From: Clostridiales bacterium
GTDB lineage: Bacteria > Bacillota > Clostridia > Saccharofermentanales > Saccharofermentanaceae
Assembly: GCA_017940895.1 (NCBI GenBank)
Contig: JAGAXM010000006.1
Coordinates: forward strand, 62,001-126,000
Length of the DNA: 64,000 bases
Direction: 5' to 3'
The notes under the pieces: generated by a model
What the model saw: only the letters and a program-made list of their open reading frames with translations
What the model was told of the DNA's origin: nothing
Databases searched by the model: none
In this document: positions 42,284 to 50,407 of the stretch, one piece after another
Layout: every line of letters starts with the position of its first letter
How positions within the stretch are numbered: position 1 is the stretch's first letter
Made by a program: the position numbers and the translations under genes

Positions 42284-42610
42284 TCAGCCGCCCGTGGTCC
42301 TGAAGATAATCTCACCGGGATAAACCATGTCGAGCTGCGATCTCGCGACATTCTCCACATAATCGGCATCCTGACCTGCGACACCTCTGGCGAGGATATT
42401 GTTATTGCGGTCTTCAAGAGCTGCCTTCTGAGCTTCGAGCGTCGCCCTTTCCTCAAGAAGTCTTTCACGTGCCGTGCGGACGTCGTAATACTTGGTCGCA
42501 CAGAGCACGACAACAACGACAAACGCGATGCACACGAGCGTCATCGGCAGTGAGAATCCTCCCTGCCTTCTTCTTATCTTTCTGGGCTTGTCACTTACAA
42601 TCTCGCTCAT
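42284..42610 (-). CDS. FtsB/DivIC-like septum formation initiator
   Basis: 108 aa bitopic protein: basic N-terminus (KPRKIRRRQ), one transmembrane helix at ~21-41, then a coiled coil (residues ~45-75) and the short C-terminal ARSQLDMVYPGEIIF block found in DivIC/FtsB proteins. It would join FtsL and FtsQ/DivIB at the division site. No ribosome site; TAGAAT on the minus strand ends 6 nt before the ATG, suggesting a leaderless mRNA. Confidence 0.85.
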   Translation of the reverse strand: MSEIVSDKPRKIRRRQGGFSLPMTLVCIAFVVVVVLCATKYYDVRTARERLLEERATLEAQKAALEDRNNNILARGVAGQDADYVENVARSQLDMVYPGEIIFRTTGG

Positions 42611-42616
42611 ACCGCT

Positions 42617-42622
42617 ATTCTA
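42617..42622 (-). promoter_or_regulatory. -10 of the ftsB-like gene, leaderless architecture
   Basis: Minus-strand TAGAAT, 6 nt before the ATG. Possible -35 TTCAGA 17 bp upstream, a weak match. Confidence 0.45.
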
Positions 42623-42689
42623 GAGTAAAAACCGCACGGTCTGAAGTACTCTGAAAGGTTTTTAATAATACTGTAATAAAGGCGTGTGA

Positions 42690-42695
42690 TACAAT
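42690..42695 (+). promoter_or_regulatory. Extended -10 of the metzincin gene, leaderless architecture
   Basis: TGA followed by TACAAT, ending 6 nt before ATG 42702. No ribosome site lies between. Divergent to the ftsB-like promoter. Confidence 0.5.
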
Positions 42696-42701
42696 CATCA
42701 C

Positions 42702-43340
42702 ATGGAAACAAAGCAGACAAATCCCGTGAACAAATACCCCGTTATGCTCGAAGGTGACACGATCACCTGCTACGTGCTCTTCCACCCCGCTTTTCTCGGG
42801 AAGAACGCCGAATGGGAGATGACTTACGCCGATGCCTGCTGCGCCGGAATCAAGAAATACTGGGAGGAAGCGGGATTTTCCGTAGACATCCGCCGCATCG
42901 AAAAGGGAAACAAAAGACCTCACATATGCGTTGTCCCCGCCAAGATGACGAACACCTCTTATGTAATGAGCCGCTGGTGGCGCTGGGGCTGGGGACTGTT
43001 CAGATCCTCCTTCCACCCGGAGTCCTTCATGATCAACTGGTCAAGAAGACATCCCGGCAACATTCATCTTAATCTGAGAAGAAAGTACACAAAAGACAGA
43101 TTCATGAGAGTCGCCGCGCACGAGTTCGGTCATATATTGGGACTCGGCGACGCTTACGATGCACATTACAGGTTCTACTACGAAGTTCCCGGCACCGAGA
43201 ACTACATGATGAACAGCAATATACGTGTCAGCGAAGAAGAAGCGCAGATGGTAAGGCGCGCACAGCAGACCGGAAAGATGCAGTATTTCCCGATAAAATT
43301 CTCGGCAAAGCACTTTTTCAAAAGATTATTCAAAAGATAA
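42702..43340 (+). CDS. Metzincin-like putative zinc protease
   Basis: 212 aa. Zinc-binding consensus HEFGHILGLGD: His140, Glu141, His144, Gly147 and Asp150, i.e. HExxHxxGxxD as in snapalysin-type metzincins, followed by a Met-turn-like NYMMN (Met169/170). No signal peptide or anchor is visible, unusual for a family that is normally secreted. The C-terminal tail is basic (FFKRLFKR). An aromatic cluster (RWWRWGWGLF, ~91-100) is striking. It may act in the cytoplasm or leave by a non-Sec route; substrate unknown. Confidence 0.75.
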   Translation: METKQTNPVNKYPVMLEGDTITCYVLFHPAFLGKNAEWEMTYADACCAGIKKYWEEAGFSVDIRRIEKGNKRPHICVVPAKMTNTSYVMSRWWRWGWGLFRSSFHPESFMINWSRRHPGNIHLNLRRKYTKDRFMRVAAHEFGHILGLGDAYDAHYRFYYEVPGTENYMMNSNIRVSEEEAQMVRRAQQTGKMQYFPIKFSAKHFFKRLFKR

Positions 43341-43403
43341 ATACAAGTGCGCTTATTGGTTTTTGACTTTTTTGTAAACTGTTGTCAGACTGCACTAATT
43401 TAT

Positions 43404-43432
43404 TTGAAAGTAATACTTTAAAGTTGTAATAT
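43404..43432 (+). promoter_or_regulatory. Promoter of the zinc-ribbon/HD gene
   Basis: TTGAAA (43404-43409), 17-bp spacer, TAATAT (43427-43432), about 40 bp before the ATG, which has TGGAGG. Confidence 0.65.
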
Positions 43433-43473
43433 ATACCCATCGTTATAAAGCAATACGAAATGGAGGCCCACGT

Positions 43474-44313
43474 ATGAAAAAGTGTCCCGATTGCGGTATG
43501 GTAATTGCCAATCAGGCTATCAGATGTCCCAAGTGTAAGTTCAATTTTGCCGAGAGCTCCGATATGAACGCAGCAGTTCCTGCAGAAGCAGCAGCAGTTT
43601 CCGCTGCAGCAACAGGCGCAGCAGCGGCTCCCAAGGGCGTTGCAGGCATTATGCCTATGATCGATGTTAAGGCAAGCAATGTTGACGAACTTTACAACCA
43701 GCTTAAGGCTGCTGTTGTTAAGAGAAAGACTGAGTTCGATCACTTTATCGACTTCCTTGAGAACAGAACAAACTGGCTTACCGCTCCCGCAGAGCTCGAA
43801 GGACCTTTGGCTTGCGAGAAGGGTCTCCTTATCAGAAGCGTTGCAGTTACTAAGCAGCTTCTCAGAATAAAGGATACGATCATGCCTCAGCTCGACGAGG
43901 AGTCAGCTATCATCATCGGTCTGTTCCATGATGTAGGCAAGGTCGGAATCGAGGGCAAGCCTTACTTCATCGTTAAGGAATCCGCTGCTCCCACTACCAC
44001 ATCAACTCTGGGTCTTTCCTTCTCCACAAGAATCTCTACTGCAGATTCTGCACCTAAGAATTCTTATTCCGTTAACCCTAAGCTCGTTCACATGGATATC
44101 GGCGTAAGAAGCCTCTATCTGGTTTCCCAGTATATGCTCCTTTCCGATGACGAAGCACAGGCTATCAGCTATGCTACGAACGTAAATGCTTTGGGCGGAA
44201 ACCTCTCACCTTATACACTCATCCTGAAGACATCCGTTGATCTTCAGACTGCAGTTTATGAGAACCAGGATACCGTATCAAGCTATAGCTTTACGGTTAT
44301 CGAACCTAAGTAA
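43474..44313 (+). CDS. Zinc-ribbon protein with degenerate HD-like domain
   Basis: 279 aa. N-terminal zinc ribbon (CPDCGMVIANQAIRCPKC), Ala-rich linker (~33-52), then a region reading like an HD phosphohydrolase: KGLLIRSVAVTKQLL and IIIGLFHDVGKVG. The HD pair of HDVGK is present, but the first His expected in the earlier helix is Arg, and the later His is not evident, so catalysis is doubtful. Codon use is strongly biased and the SD strong, suggesting high expression. A terminator follows. Function unknown. Confidence 0.6.
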   Translation: MKKCPDCGMVIANQAIRCPKCKFNFAESSDMNAAVPAEAAAVSAAATGAAAAPKGVAGIMPMIDVKASNVDELYNQLKAAVVKRKTEFDHFIDFLENRTNWLTAPAELEGPLACEKGLLIRSVAVTKQLLRIKDTIMPQLDEESAIIIGLFHDVGKVGIEGKPYFIVKESAAPTTTSTLGLSFSTRISTADSAPKNSYSVNPKLVHMDIGVRSLYLVSQYMLLSDDEAQAISYATNVNALGGNLSPYTLILKTSVDLQTAVYENQDTVSSYSFTVIEPK

Positions 44314-44342
44314 TTTATCTTTCTTTATACTCCATTTCTTTT

Positions 44343-44380
44343 CCCCGCCGCTCTCCTCAAGAAACGGCGGGGTTTCTTAT
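44343..44380 (+). terminator. Rho-independent terminator
   Basis: Stem CCCCGCCG (44343-44350) with CGGCGGGG (44365-44372), tail TTTCTTATTT. It ends the zinc-ribbon/HD transcript. Confidence 0.85.
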
Positions 44381-44395
44381 TTAAACGTAATTCTT

Positions 44396-44401
44396 TACAA
44401 T
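44396..44401 (+). promoter_or_regulatory. -10 of the decarboxylase gene, leaderless architecture
   Basis: TACAAT ending 7 nt before ATG 44409; no ribosome site. The -35 is not clear. Confidence 0.45.
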
Positions 44402-44408
44402 ACAGATT

Positions 44409-45734
44409 ATGACAAGACTCGAAGACGCACTTAACGATTACTCCGCATCAGGCATTACGCCTATGCATATGCCGGGACACAAGAGAAATCCCGGGTATGT
44501 GCCTTCATATCTTCTGAACGATATAACGGAGATAACAGGCTTTGATAATCTTCACGCGCCTTCGGGGATCCTTAAAGACATTGAGTACGATGCCGCTGCG
44601 GTTTGGAATGCACGCTCCGCGGTCCTTTCCGTCAACGGAGCGACAGCTCCCATACTTTCAGCCGTAACGGCAGCAGCTTCACAGGGCAAGATTCTCATCG
44701 CAGGCAACTGCCATATATCCGTTTGGCACGCACTTGAGATCTCGGGGATCGACTATACCGTCATATATCCCGATACGGATCCGGAATTCCCGTTCTATCT
44801 GTCGGTAGATCCCGCGAAGATTGAAAAGGCTCTTCAAGACGATCCGGAAATAAGAACCATCGTCATTACCTCGCCTACTTACGAAGGCGTTGTAAGCGAT
44901 ACAAAGTCAATCACCGAGGCAGCACACAGACACGATGTGTCTGTTATCGCCGACGAGGCTCACGGCGCGCACTTCGGACTGAACGATTATTTCCCGGAGA
45001 CTTCTGCTGCGGACGTCGTCATAAAGAGCATCCACAAGACTTTGCACGCACCGACGCAGACAGCGGTGCTGCTTACATATTCGGACAGGATAAGCGAAGA
45101 TCTGATCCGTCACTATATGGATATCTTCGAGACTTCAAGTCCGTCTTATATCCTTATGTCAGGCATTGACCGTGTCATTCAGGACATAAAAGAAAATAAA
45201 GATATAACCTGTACATGGGCGGATGCACTTCGCACCTGCAGAGAAAGACTTAAGAATGAACTTAAGCACCTCAGTCTTTTCGGGCAGGAGGGCGCAGATC
45301 CGGGTAAGCTCGTGCTCCTTACGGCAGGTGTTATCGACGGAACTGATCTTGCCTGTATGTTAAGGGACAATGGCATAGAATGCGAAGCGTCTTACGGGAC
45401 ACACCTTATCGCCATGACAGGCATCGGCGACAACGAAGTTACTCTCGGAAAGTTTGCAGACGCCGTCATCTCAATCGATAAAACTCTGGAAGGAAGCGTC
45501 GTCCCCGCTGATATCCCGTTTCCCTGTACCGCACCCGTAATCGCGATGTCTGTTACGGAAGCGGTAAGAGCCGGCAATACTGAGATAAGCAGGAGCGAAT
45601 GCGAAGGACAAATAAGCGCGGAATATATATTCAGATATCCGCCGGGCATCCCCGTACTCATACCCGGACAGAAGATCACGCCCGACCGGATCGCACTGAT
45701 CCCGAAAGACACCATGAAGGTTATCCGCGGTTGA
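44409..45734 (+). CDS. Orn/Lys/Arg decarboxylase family PLP protein
   Basis: 441 aa, the short form without the N-terminal wing domain (like YaaO/SpeA-type Firmicute proteins). MPGHKRNPG near the N-terminus, DEAHGAHFG with the PLP-contacting Asp, and the Schiff-base Lys in IKSIHKTLHAPTQTA. It decarboxylates lysine, arginine or ornithine; the substrate cannot be fixed. No ribosome site precedes the ATG, and a TACAAT ends 7 nt upstream. The gene ends just where the SCIFF promoter begins. Confidence 0.9.
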   Translation: MTRLEDALNDYSASGITPMHMPGHKRNPGYVPSYLLNDITEITGFDNLHAPSGILKDIEYDAAAVWNARSAVLSVNGATAPILSAVTAAASQGKILIAGNCHISVWHALEISGIDYTVIYPDTDPEFPFYLSVDPAKIEKALQDDPEIRTIVITSPTYEGVVSDTKSITEAAHRHDVSVIADEAHGAHFGLNDYFPETSAADVVIKSIHKTLHAPTQTAVLLTYSDRISEDLIRHYMDIFETSSPSYILMSGIDRVIQDIKENKDITCTWADALRTCRERLKNELKHLSLFGQEGADPGKLVLLTAGVIDGTDLACMLRDNGIECEASYGTHLIAMTGIGDNEVTLGKFADAVISIDKTLEGSVVPADIPFPCTAPVIAMSVTEAVRAGNTEISRSECEGQISAEYIFRYPPGIPVLIPGQKITPDRIALIPKDTMKVIRG

Positions 45735-45760
45735 CATTTTTAAGGGTTGTAAAGTACAAT
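45731..45760 (+). promoter_or_regulatory. Promoter of the SCIFF operon
   Basis: TTGACA (45731-45736), 18-bp spacer, TACAAT (45755-45760). It overlaps the stop of the decarboxylase gene and gives a short leader with AAGGGGGAG before the SCIFF ATG. Confidence 0.75.
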
Positions 45761-45789
45761 ATCGGAAATAAATTAAGGGGGAGTTTGAT

Positions 45790-45933
45790 ATGTCCAGAAT
45801 CGTTACTATCAACACTCGTGATCTTGATAAGTCCGCTAAGGAAGGCGGCTGCGGCGAGTGCCAGACATCCTGCCAGTCAGCTTGCAAGACATCCTGCGGT
45901 GTAGCTAATCAGGCTTGCGAGAAGAAGTCCTGA
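45790..45933 (+). CDS. scfA: SCIFF ranthipeptide precursor
   Basis: 47 aa with exactly six cysteines (21, 24, 28, 32, 36, 43) in the pattern GGCGECQTSCQSACKTSC, matching the SCIFF (six cysteines in forty-five residues) family of Clostridia. The N-terminal 20 residues (MSRIVTINTRDLDKS region) are the leader recognised by the maturase. In this family the maturase adds thioether bridges to alpha or beta/gamma carbons. GGGGGAG precedes the ATG. A terminator separates it from the maturase gene. Its biological role is not settled in the literature as I know it; signalling has been proposed. Confidence 0.95.
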   Translation: MSRIVTINTRDLDKSAKEGGCGECQTSCQSACKTSCGVANQACEKKS

Positions 45934-45967
45934 TCTTAGGATTTTCTGTTAACAAACTAAGAGCAAG

Positions 45968-45999
45968 AGGTCTCGTAATGTAAATTATGAGGCCTTTTT
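45968..45999 (+). terminator. Terminator between SCIFF peptide and maturase
   Basis: 12-bp stem with two G-U pairs (45968-45979 with 45984-45995), GTAA loop, tail TTTTTACTT. Partial read-through would give more peptide than maturase mRNA. Confidence 0.8.
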
Positions 46000-46024
46000 A
46001 CTTCCCTTTACAAAGGAGTTCCAA

Positions 46025-47434
46025 TTGATCCACTGTTATAAGTTCGACGATAAGAATATAGTACTCGATGTCTTCTCAGGCTCGATCCACATGGTTGACG
46101 AGGTCGCATACGACATTATTCAGATGTATGAAGACCATACGCGCGAGCAGATAGTTGCAGATATCACTTCCAAGCATAACGTTACCGAAGCTGAAGTAGA
46201 CGAATGCCTTAAGGATATCGAAGACCTGAAGGAAGCGGGCAAGCTTTTTGCCCCCGACAAGTTCGAGAACATTTCTTACGATCTTAAGAAGCGCAAGTGG
46301 ACCTTAAAGGCGCTGTGCCTTCATGTGGCACATACATGTAACCTCAACTGTTCCTACTGTTTCGCGGCTCAGGGAAATTTCCACGGCGAGCGCGGACTGA
46401 TGAGCTTCGAGACAGGAAAGCGCGCGATCGACTTCCTTATCGAGAACTCGGGCTACCACAAGAACCTCGATATCGACTTCTTCGGCGGCGAGCCCCTCAT
46501 GAACTGGGAGGTCGTTAAGAAGCTCGTTCTCTACGCACGTTCCATCGAGAAGGATGCAGGCAAGAATATCAGATTCACCCTCACAACCAACGGCATCAAC
46601 ATCGACGATGACGTCATCGACTTCTGCAACAAGGAGATGCATAACGTTGTCTTGAGTCTCGACGGCAGAAAAGAGACCAACGACCGTTTCCGCGTCGACT
46701 ACAAGGGCAACGGATCTTATGACGTGATCGTACCCAAGTTCAAGAAGTTCGTTGAGGCAAGGGGTAATAAGAGCTACTACATGCGCGGCACTTATACGCA
46801 CTTTAATACCGACTTCGTGGAAGACATAAAGCACATGGCAGATCTGGGATTCAAGGAGCTGTCCATGGAGCCTGTTGTCACGTCTCCCGACTCCCCTTCT
46901 TTCCTTACGGAAGAAGATCTTCCCGTTCTCATGCAGCAGTACGAGGATCTTGCTCACGAGATGATAAAGCGCAACAAGGAAGGCAACGGCTTCACGTTCT
47001 ACCACTACATGCTCGACCTTACATGCGGTCCGTGCATCTACAAGAGAATCTCGGGATGCGGAGCCGGTACCGAATACATCGCGGTTACACCCTGGGGAGA
47101 CATCTACCCCTGCCATCAGTTCGTCGGCGATGAGAAGATGAAGCTCGGCGATATCTTCAACGGATTCACCGATCACGGCAAGGAAGTAAGCCGTGACTTC
47201 GCACAGGTCAACTGCTATACAAGAGAAGGCTGCAAGGACTGCTGGGCAAAGCTTTACTGCTCCGGCGGATGCGCTGCCAATGCATATCACTCGGGCGGAG
47301 ACATCAAGGAGATCTACGACTACGGCTGCAAGCTCTTCCGTAAGAGGATCGAGTGTGCACTCGCAGTACGTCTGTCTGATCTTAAGGAAGATGACATTTA
47401 TGTACCTGACGCTGACGCTGAATCCGTCGATTGA
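46025..47434 (+). CDS. scfB: SCIFF radical-SAM maturase
   Basis: 469 aa from TTG 46025, which has AAAGGAG upstream and gives the family N-terminus (MIHCYKFDDKNIVLDVFSG). Residues ~1-95 form the peptide-recognition domain. The radical-SAM cluster is Cys105, Cys109, Cys112 (CNLNCSYC), and a SPASM/twitch C-terminus has the Cys-rich pattern ending CKDCWAKLYCSGGC and CKLF, which binds two auxiliary 4Fe-4S clusters. It installs thioether links in the SCIFF peptide encoded just upstream. Its end overlaps the kinase gene by 35 bp. Confidence 0.95.
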   Translation: MIHCYKFDDKNIVLDVFSGSIHMVDEVAYDIIQMYEDHTREQIVADITSKHNVTEAEVDECLKDIEDLKEAGKLFAPDKFENISYDLKKRKWTLKALCLHVAHTCNLNCSYCFAAQGNFHGERGLMSFETGKRAIDFLIENSGYHKNLDIDFFGGEPLMNWEVVKKLVLYARSIEKDAGKNIRFTLTTNGINIDDDVIDFCNKEMHNVVLSLDGRKETNDRFRVDYKGNGSYDVIVPKFKKFVEARGNKSYYMRGTYTHFNTDFVEDIKHMADLGFKELSMEPVVTSPDSPSFLTEEDLPVLMQQYEDLAHEMIKRNKEGNGFTFYHYMLDLTCGPCIYKRISGCGAGTEYIAVTPWGDIYPCHQFVGDEKMKLGDIFNGFTDHGKEVSRDFAQVNCYTREGCKDCWAKLYCSGGCAANAYHSGGDIKEIYDYGCKLFRKRIECALAVRLSDLKEDDIYVPDADAESVD

Positions 47435-48353
47435 TTATTACATCGAACTTCCCGCAGGCAAGAAGCTTATTACGGGCACGGATGACGGTCCCGCCGTTAA
47501 CCGCAGCGTTAAGGAGAGCTTCGAAGCCGGAGGAAAAGGGATCAACGTCGCCCTCGTCCTGCACCGTCTCACGGATAATACCGCTCAAGTTACCGCCGCG
47601 GGATTTGAAGCGGGCTTCACGGGCAAAGAGATAATCAGGATCATCGAGCAGGAGGGTCTCATATCGAAGTTTATCGAGGTCCCCGGCAACACCAGGATCA
47701 ACCTTAAGGCCAAGGACGGCAACGGTCTTGAGACAGAGATCAACGGATCCGGTCCCGCCGTAGGTCCCGGTGATATAAGCCGCCTCATAGATACACTTAA
47801 GAAGACCGATTTTGATACACTCTTCATCTCAGGGTCACTTCCCCGTACTCTTAACAGTGATGCTTATTCCGTTATCATGACTGCTGTACAGGGATTCAAT
47901 CCGAAGGCGCGCATAATACTGGACTGCGAAGGTGAAACATTGATCAAGTGCCTGCCGCTGAAGCCTTTTCTGATAAAGCCCAATGCACGCGAACTCGCTT
48001 CGCTTACGAGAATGAAGATCAACACCTCTTCCTCGCTTAATGACATCCGTGAAGCCGCGGTGAAGCTGATACGTCAGGGCGCACAGAATGTCCTTGTATC
48101 GCTCGGCGAGAATGGCGCATATCTTCTTACGGGATCGGGCGAGTATTATCACACCCCCGGCATCAAAGGCGATGTTATAAGCACGATCGGCGCCGGAGAC
48201 ACCATGATCGCTTCATTCATTTACGGTATCGACAACGGAATGGATATGCAAAAAGCGCTCGGATTCTCGAACGCCTGTGCTGCCAAAGCTGCTTTCAGCG
48301 AAGGTATTCCCGGTGCGGACGCACTCGGAGAATTTCTTAAAGAATTCTCATGA
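47400..48353 (+). CDS. PfkB family 1-phosphofructokinase-like kinase
   Basis: 317 aa from ATG 47400, chosen for the AAGGAAG 9 nt upstream. Starts YLTLTLNPSIDYYIE, as in FruK and LacC, with the sugar-binding GGKGINVAL and the ATP/catalytic GAGDTMIASF. It phosphorylates fructose-1-phosphate or tagatose-6-phosphate; no PTS or aldolase gene is adjacent to decide. It overlaps scfB, so it is probably co-transcribed with the SCIFF pair, and its 3' end overlaps the convergent C39-like gene by 17 bp. Confidence 0.88.
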   Translation: MYLTLTLNPSIDYYIELPAGKKLITGTDDGPAVNRSVKESFEAGGKGINVALVLHRLTDNTAQVTAAGFEAGFTGKEIIRIIEQEGLISKFIEVPGNTRINLKAKDGNGLETEINGSGPAVGPGDISRLIDTLKKTDFDTLFISGSLPRTLNSDAYSVIMTAVQGFNPKARIILDCEGETLIKCLPLKPFLIKPNARELASLTRMKINTSSSLNDIREAAVKLIRQGAQNVLVSLGENGAYLLTGSGEYYHTPGIKGDVISTIGAGDTMIASFIYGIDNGMDMQKALGFSNACAAKAAFSEGIPGADALGEFLKEFS

Positions 48354-49260
48354 TCCAGCAGCCCTCCATCTGAGGTGCGATAGTATCAAACCGCCAGCGA
48401 ATTGAAGTCCTCGCAGAACTTCCGGGATCTCTTATCTCATATCCCTCATCGTTATATCCGACTATAACAATAAACTGCGCCGTATTGGTGAAGTCTCCGG
48501 GGCCCATCAGACACATAACGAGATTGCCTACATCGAGGTTTCTTTCTATTCTGTCCTGATCGGCAGTTATCGGTGTTACGTCTATTCCGAGTCCCGTGGC
48601 ACCGTCGCTCATAAGCGACCATGAGGTGCCGCCCTCCATTGTATATCCGTTATTCTCGGAGTATGCCGCCATCCACGCAGGGTTCATATCTCCGTTACCC
48701 AGAAGGTATGAAGCGACCATGGACAGAGCCGTAGGACCGCCGCCCGATACAGCCATAACGTTGCCCGAATAAGTCTTGTAACCCCATCTCATGTCATACT
48801 GATAATACTCCGGGACTCTTACGGGCGAAAACAAACCAGCCATGTCTATGCTTCCGGGATAGTTTGCTTCATCCTGTGTTCCCGCATACTCGGGATAGTG
48901 AAGAACAAAATCCAGAGTCTCGTGATTGGTCATGAGAAGATTGGTTATCTCTATAGGATAGGAATACGGATCGATGCCGTGATCGGCTGCATATGCGTCT
49001 ATTACAGCCTGACAGTCCGCCGCATTATTAAGAGGATACGACGAGTAGTCGTCAGGCGATACCGTTGAAGCGGGCTCCTGAGCGGAAGGCTCGACAGCAG
49101 TTACCGTAACCGTGCCTGACGGCAAGGACACCTCGGAAGCGTCCGCTTCACCTGCAGGATTTCTTCCTTTGGTAATTATTACGACAGCAATTGTCGCGAC
49201 AATGAGGATTATTGCCGTCAACCCTGCTATATAAAGTCTCATCCTGCCGTTTATACCCAT
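48337..49260 (-). CDS. Membrane-anchored C39-like peptidase homologue, likely inactive
   Basis: 307 aa from ATG 49260, the start predicted by a TATAAT ending 6 nt upstream; ATG 49275 overlaps that hexamer and is unlikely. One N-terminal membrane helix, a Ser/Pro/Thr linker, then a papain-like C39_2-type domain outside: VPEYYQYDMRWGYKTY, SGGGPTALSMVASYLLG, FIVIVGYNDEGYEIRDPGS. Active members have SGCGPTA and GH(F)IVVxG; here the Cys is Gly174 (codon GGC) and the His is Gln262 (CAG), single-base changes in each case. It likely binds peptides or wall stems without cleaving. Confidence 0.75.
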   Translation of the reverse strand: MGINGRMRLYIAGLTAIILIVATIAVVIITKGRNPAGEADASEVSLPSGTVTVTAVEPSAQEPASTVSPDDYSSYPLNNAADCQAVIDAYAADHGIDPYSYPIEITNLLMTNHETLDFVLHYPEYAGTQDEANYPGSIDMAGLFSPVRVPEYYQYDMRWGYKTYSGNVMAVSGGGPTALSMVASYLLGNGDMNPAWMAAYSENNGYTMEGGTSWSLMSDGATGLGIDVTPITADQDRIERNLDVGNLVMCLMGPGDFTNTAQFIVIVGYNDEGYEIRDPGSSARTSIRWRFDTIAPQMEGCWIMRIL

Positions 49261-49266
49261 ATGATA

Positions 49267-49272
49267 ATTATA
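49267..49272 (-). promoter_or_regulatory. -10 of the C39-like gene, leaderless architecture
   Basis: A perfect TATAAT on the minus strand, 6 nt before ATG 49260. No SD. The -35 is weak. Confidence 0.5.
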
Positions 49273-49362
49273 CACAATAGACCAATTACCTTAACTGTCA
49301 CATATAAATAAGAAGAAAATGTAGTACTATATTCTTTGGAATAATTACACGGGAAAGGCATT

Positions 49363-50406
49363 ATGTCGAACAAGAAGAAGGTTTCCAAGAATCTGATTTG
49401 GGCGGTCATATCACTGTTATTGGCTGTGCTTACCGTCAGATTGGTACTAAAGCAGAGCAGCGATCTTTCATTTACGGATCTTTGCACCATTTTGAAAGAA
49501 TCAGACAAGCTGTACATGGCGCTTGCTGCCTTAGCTTCTTTACTTTTCATATGGTTTGAAGGATCGGCCATAAGGTCTATCCTCAGGCGCGCAGGCTACA
49601 AAAGAGGTCCCTTAAGCGGTCTTCTGTTCAGTACATCCGATATTTACTTCAGTGCCATAACCCCGTCGGCAACGGGAGGACAGCCTGCCAGCGCGTTCTT
49701 TATGATAAGAAGCGGCATATCCGCCGGCATAACGACCGCAACTTTGGTCCTTAATCTTATGATGTATACGTTATCGATAATCGCGCTCGGCATTATCTCC
49801 ATCATCATAAGTCCAAAAGCATTCACGGAATTCGGTACCGCTTCGCGCGTATTTATAATCATCGGATTTGTAGTCATGCTGCTTCTGGCTACAGGATTCT
49901 TCCTGCTCCTTAAGAACGAGAAAATAATATTCAAGCCTGCATGCAAGATAATCTCTTTTCTTACCGGGAAGAATCTTATAAGAAATAAAGAGCACCTGCA
50001 GATGAAGATCGAGAAGACCCGTGCAGATTACAAGGCCTGTTCCGATCTTATTTCAGGACACCGCGGAGTGCTGATCGTCTCGTTCATATGGAATTTCCTT
50101 CAAAGAACATCACAGATTATGGTACCGATGCTCGTATATGCGGCATTAGGAGGAGAAAAATCCCTTATGCCTGCAGTGTTTTCCAAGCAATGTCTTATAA
50201 CAATAGGTTATAATTTTGTACCGATACCCGGCGGAATGGGAATATCGGATTATCTGATGATCGACGGATTGAGAACAATCATGGAATCATCAATGGCTTA
50301 CAGCGTGGAACTGATAAGCCGCGGACTTACATTCTATATTTGTGTACTGATAAGCGGTATCATTACATTGATCGGCTATCTGATCGGCAAGCGAAAGGAA
50401 GCATAA
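49363..50406 (+). CDS. Flippase-like membrane protein (LPG synthase TM-domain family)
   Basis: 347 aa, about eight helices, of the YbhN/lysylphosphatidylglycerol-synthase transmembrane family: SAITPSATGGQPASAFFM and PIPGGMGISDYLMI are the two conserved loops. It lacks the soluble aminoacyl-transferase domain of MprF, so it would only translocate lipid. GGGAAAGG lies before the ATG. It is followed 1 bp later by pssA, so an aminophospholipid or lipid-intermediate flipping role is a reasonable inference. Confidence 0.85.
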   Translation: MSNKKKVSKNLIWAVISLLLAVLTVRLVLKQSSDLSFTDLCTILKESDKLYMALAALASLLFIWFEGSAIRSILRRAGYKRGPLSGLLFSTSDIYFSAITPSATGGQPASAFFMIRSGISAGITTATLVLNLMMYTLSIIALGIISIIISPKAFTEFGTASRVFIIIGFVVMLLLATGFFLLLKNEKIIFKPACKIISFLTGKNLIRNKEHLQMKIEKTRADYKACSDLISGHRGVLIVSFIWNFLQRTSQIMVPMLVYAALGGEKSLMPAVFSKQCLITIGYNFVPIPGGMGISDYLMIDGLRTIMESSMAYSVELISRGLTFYICVLISGIITLIGYLIGKRKEA

Positions 50407-50407
50407 T

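Noticed and set aside
46304..47290. A 328-codon frame opposite scfB
   Set aside because: It is a shadow of the biased codon use of the radical-SAM maturase; it has no SD and no recognisable domain.
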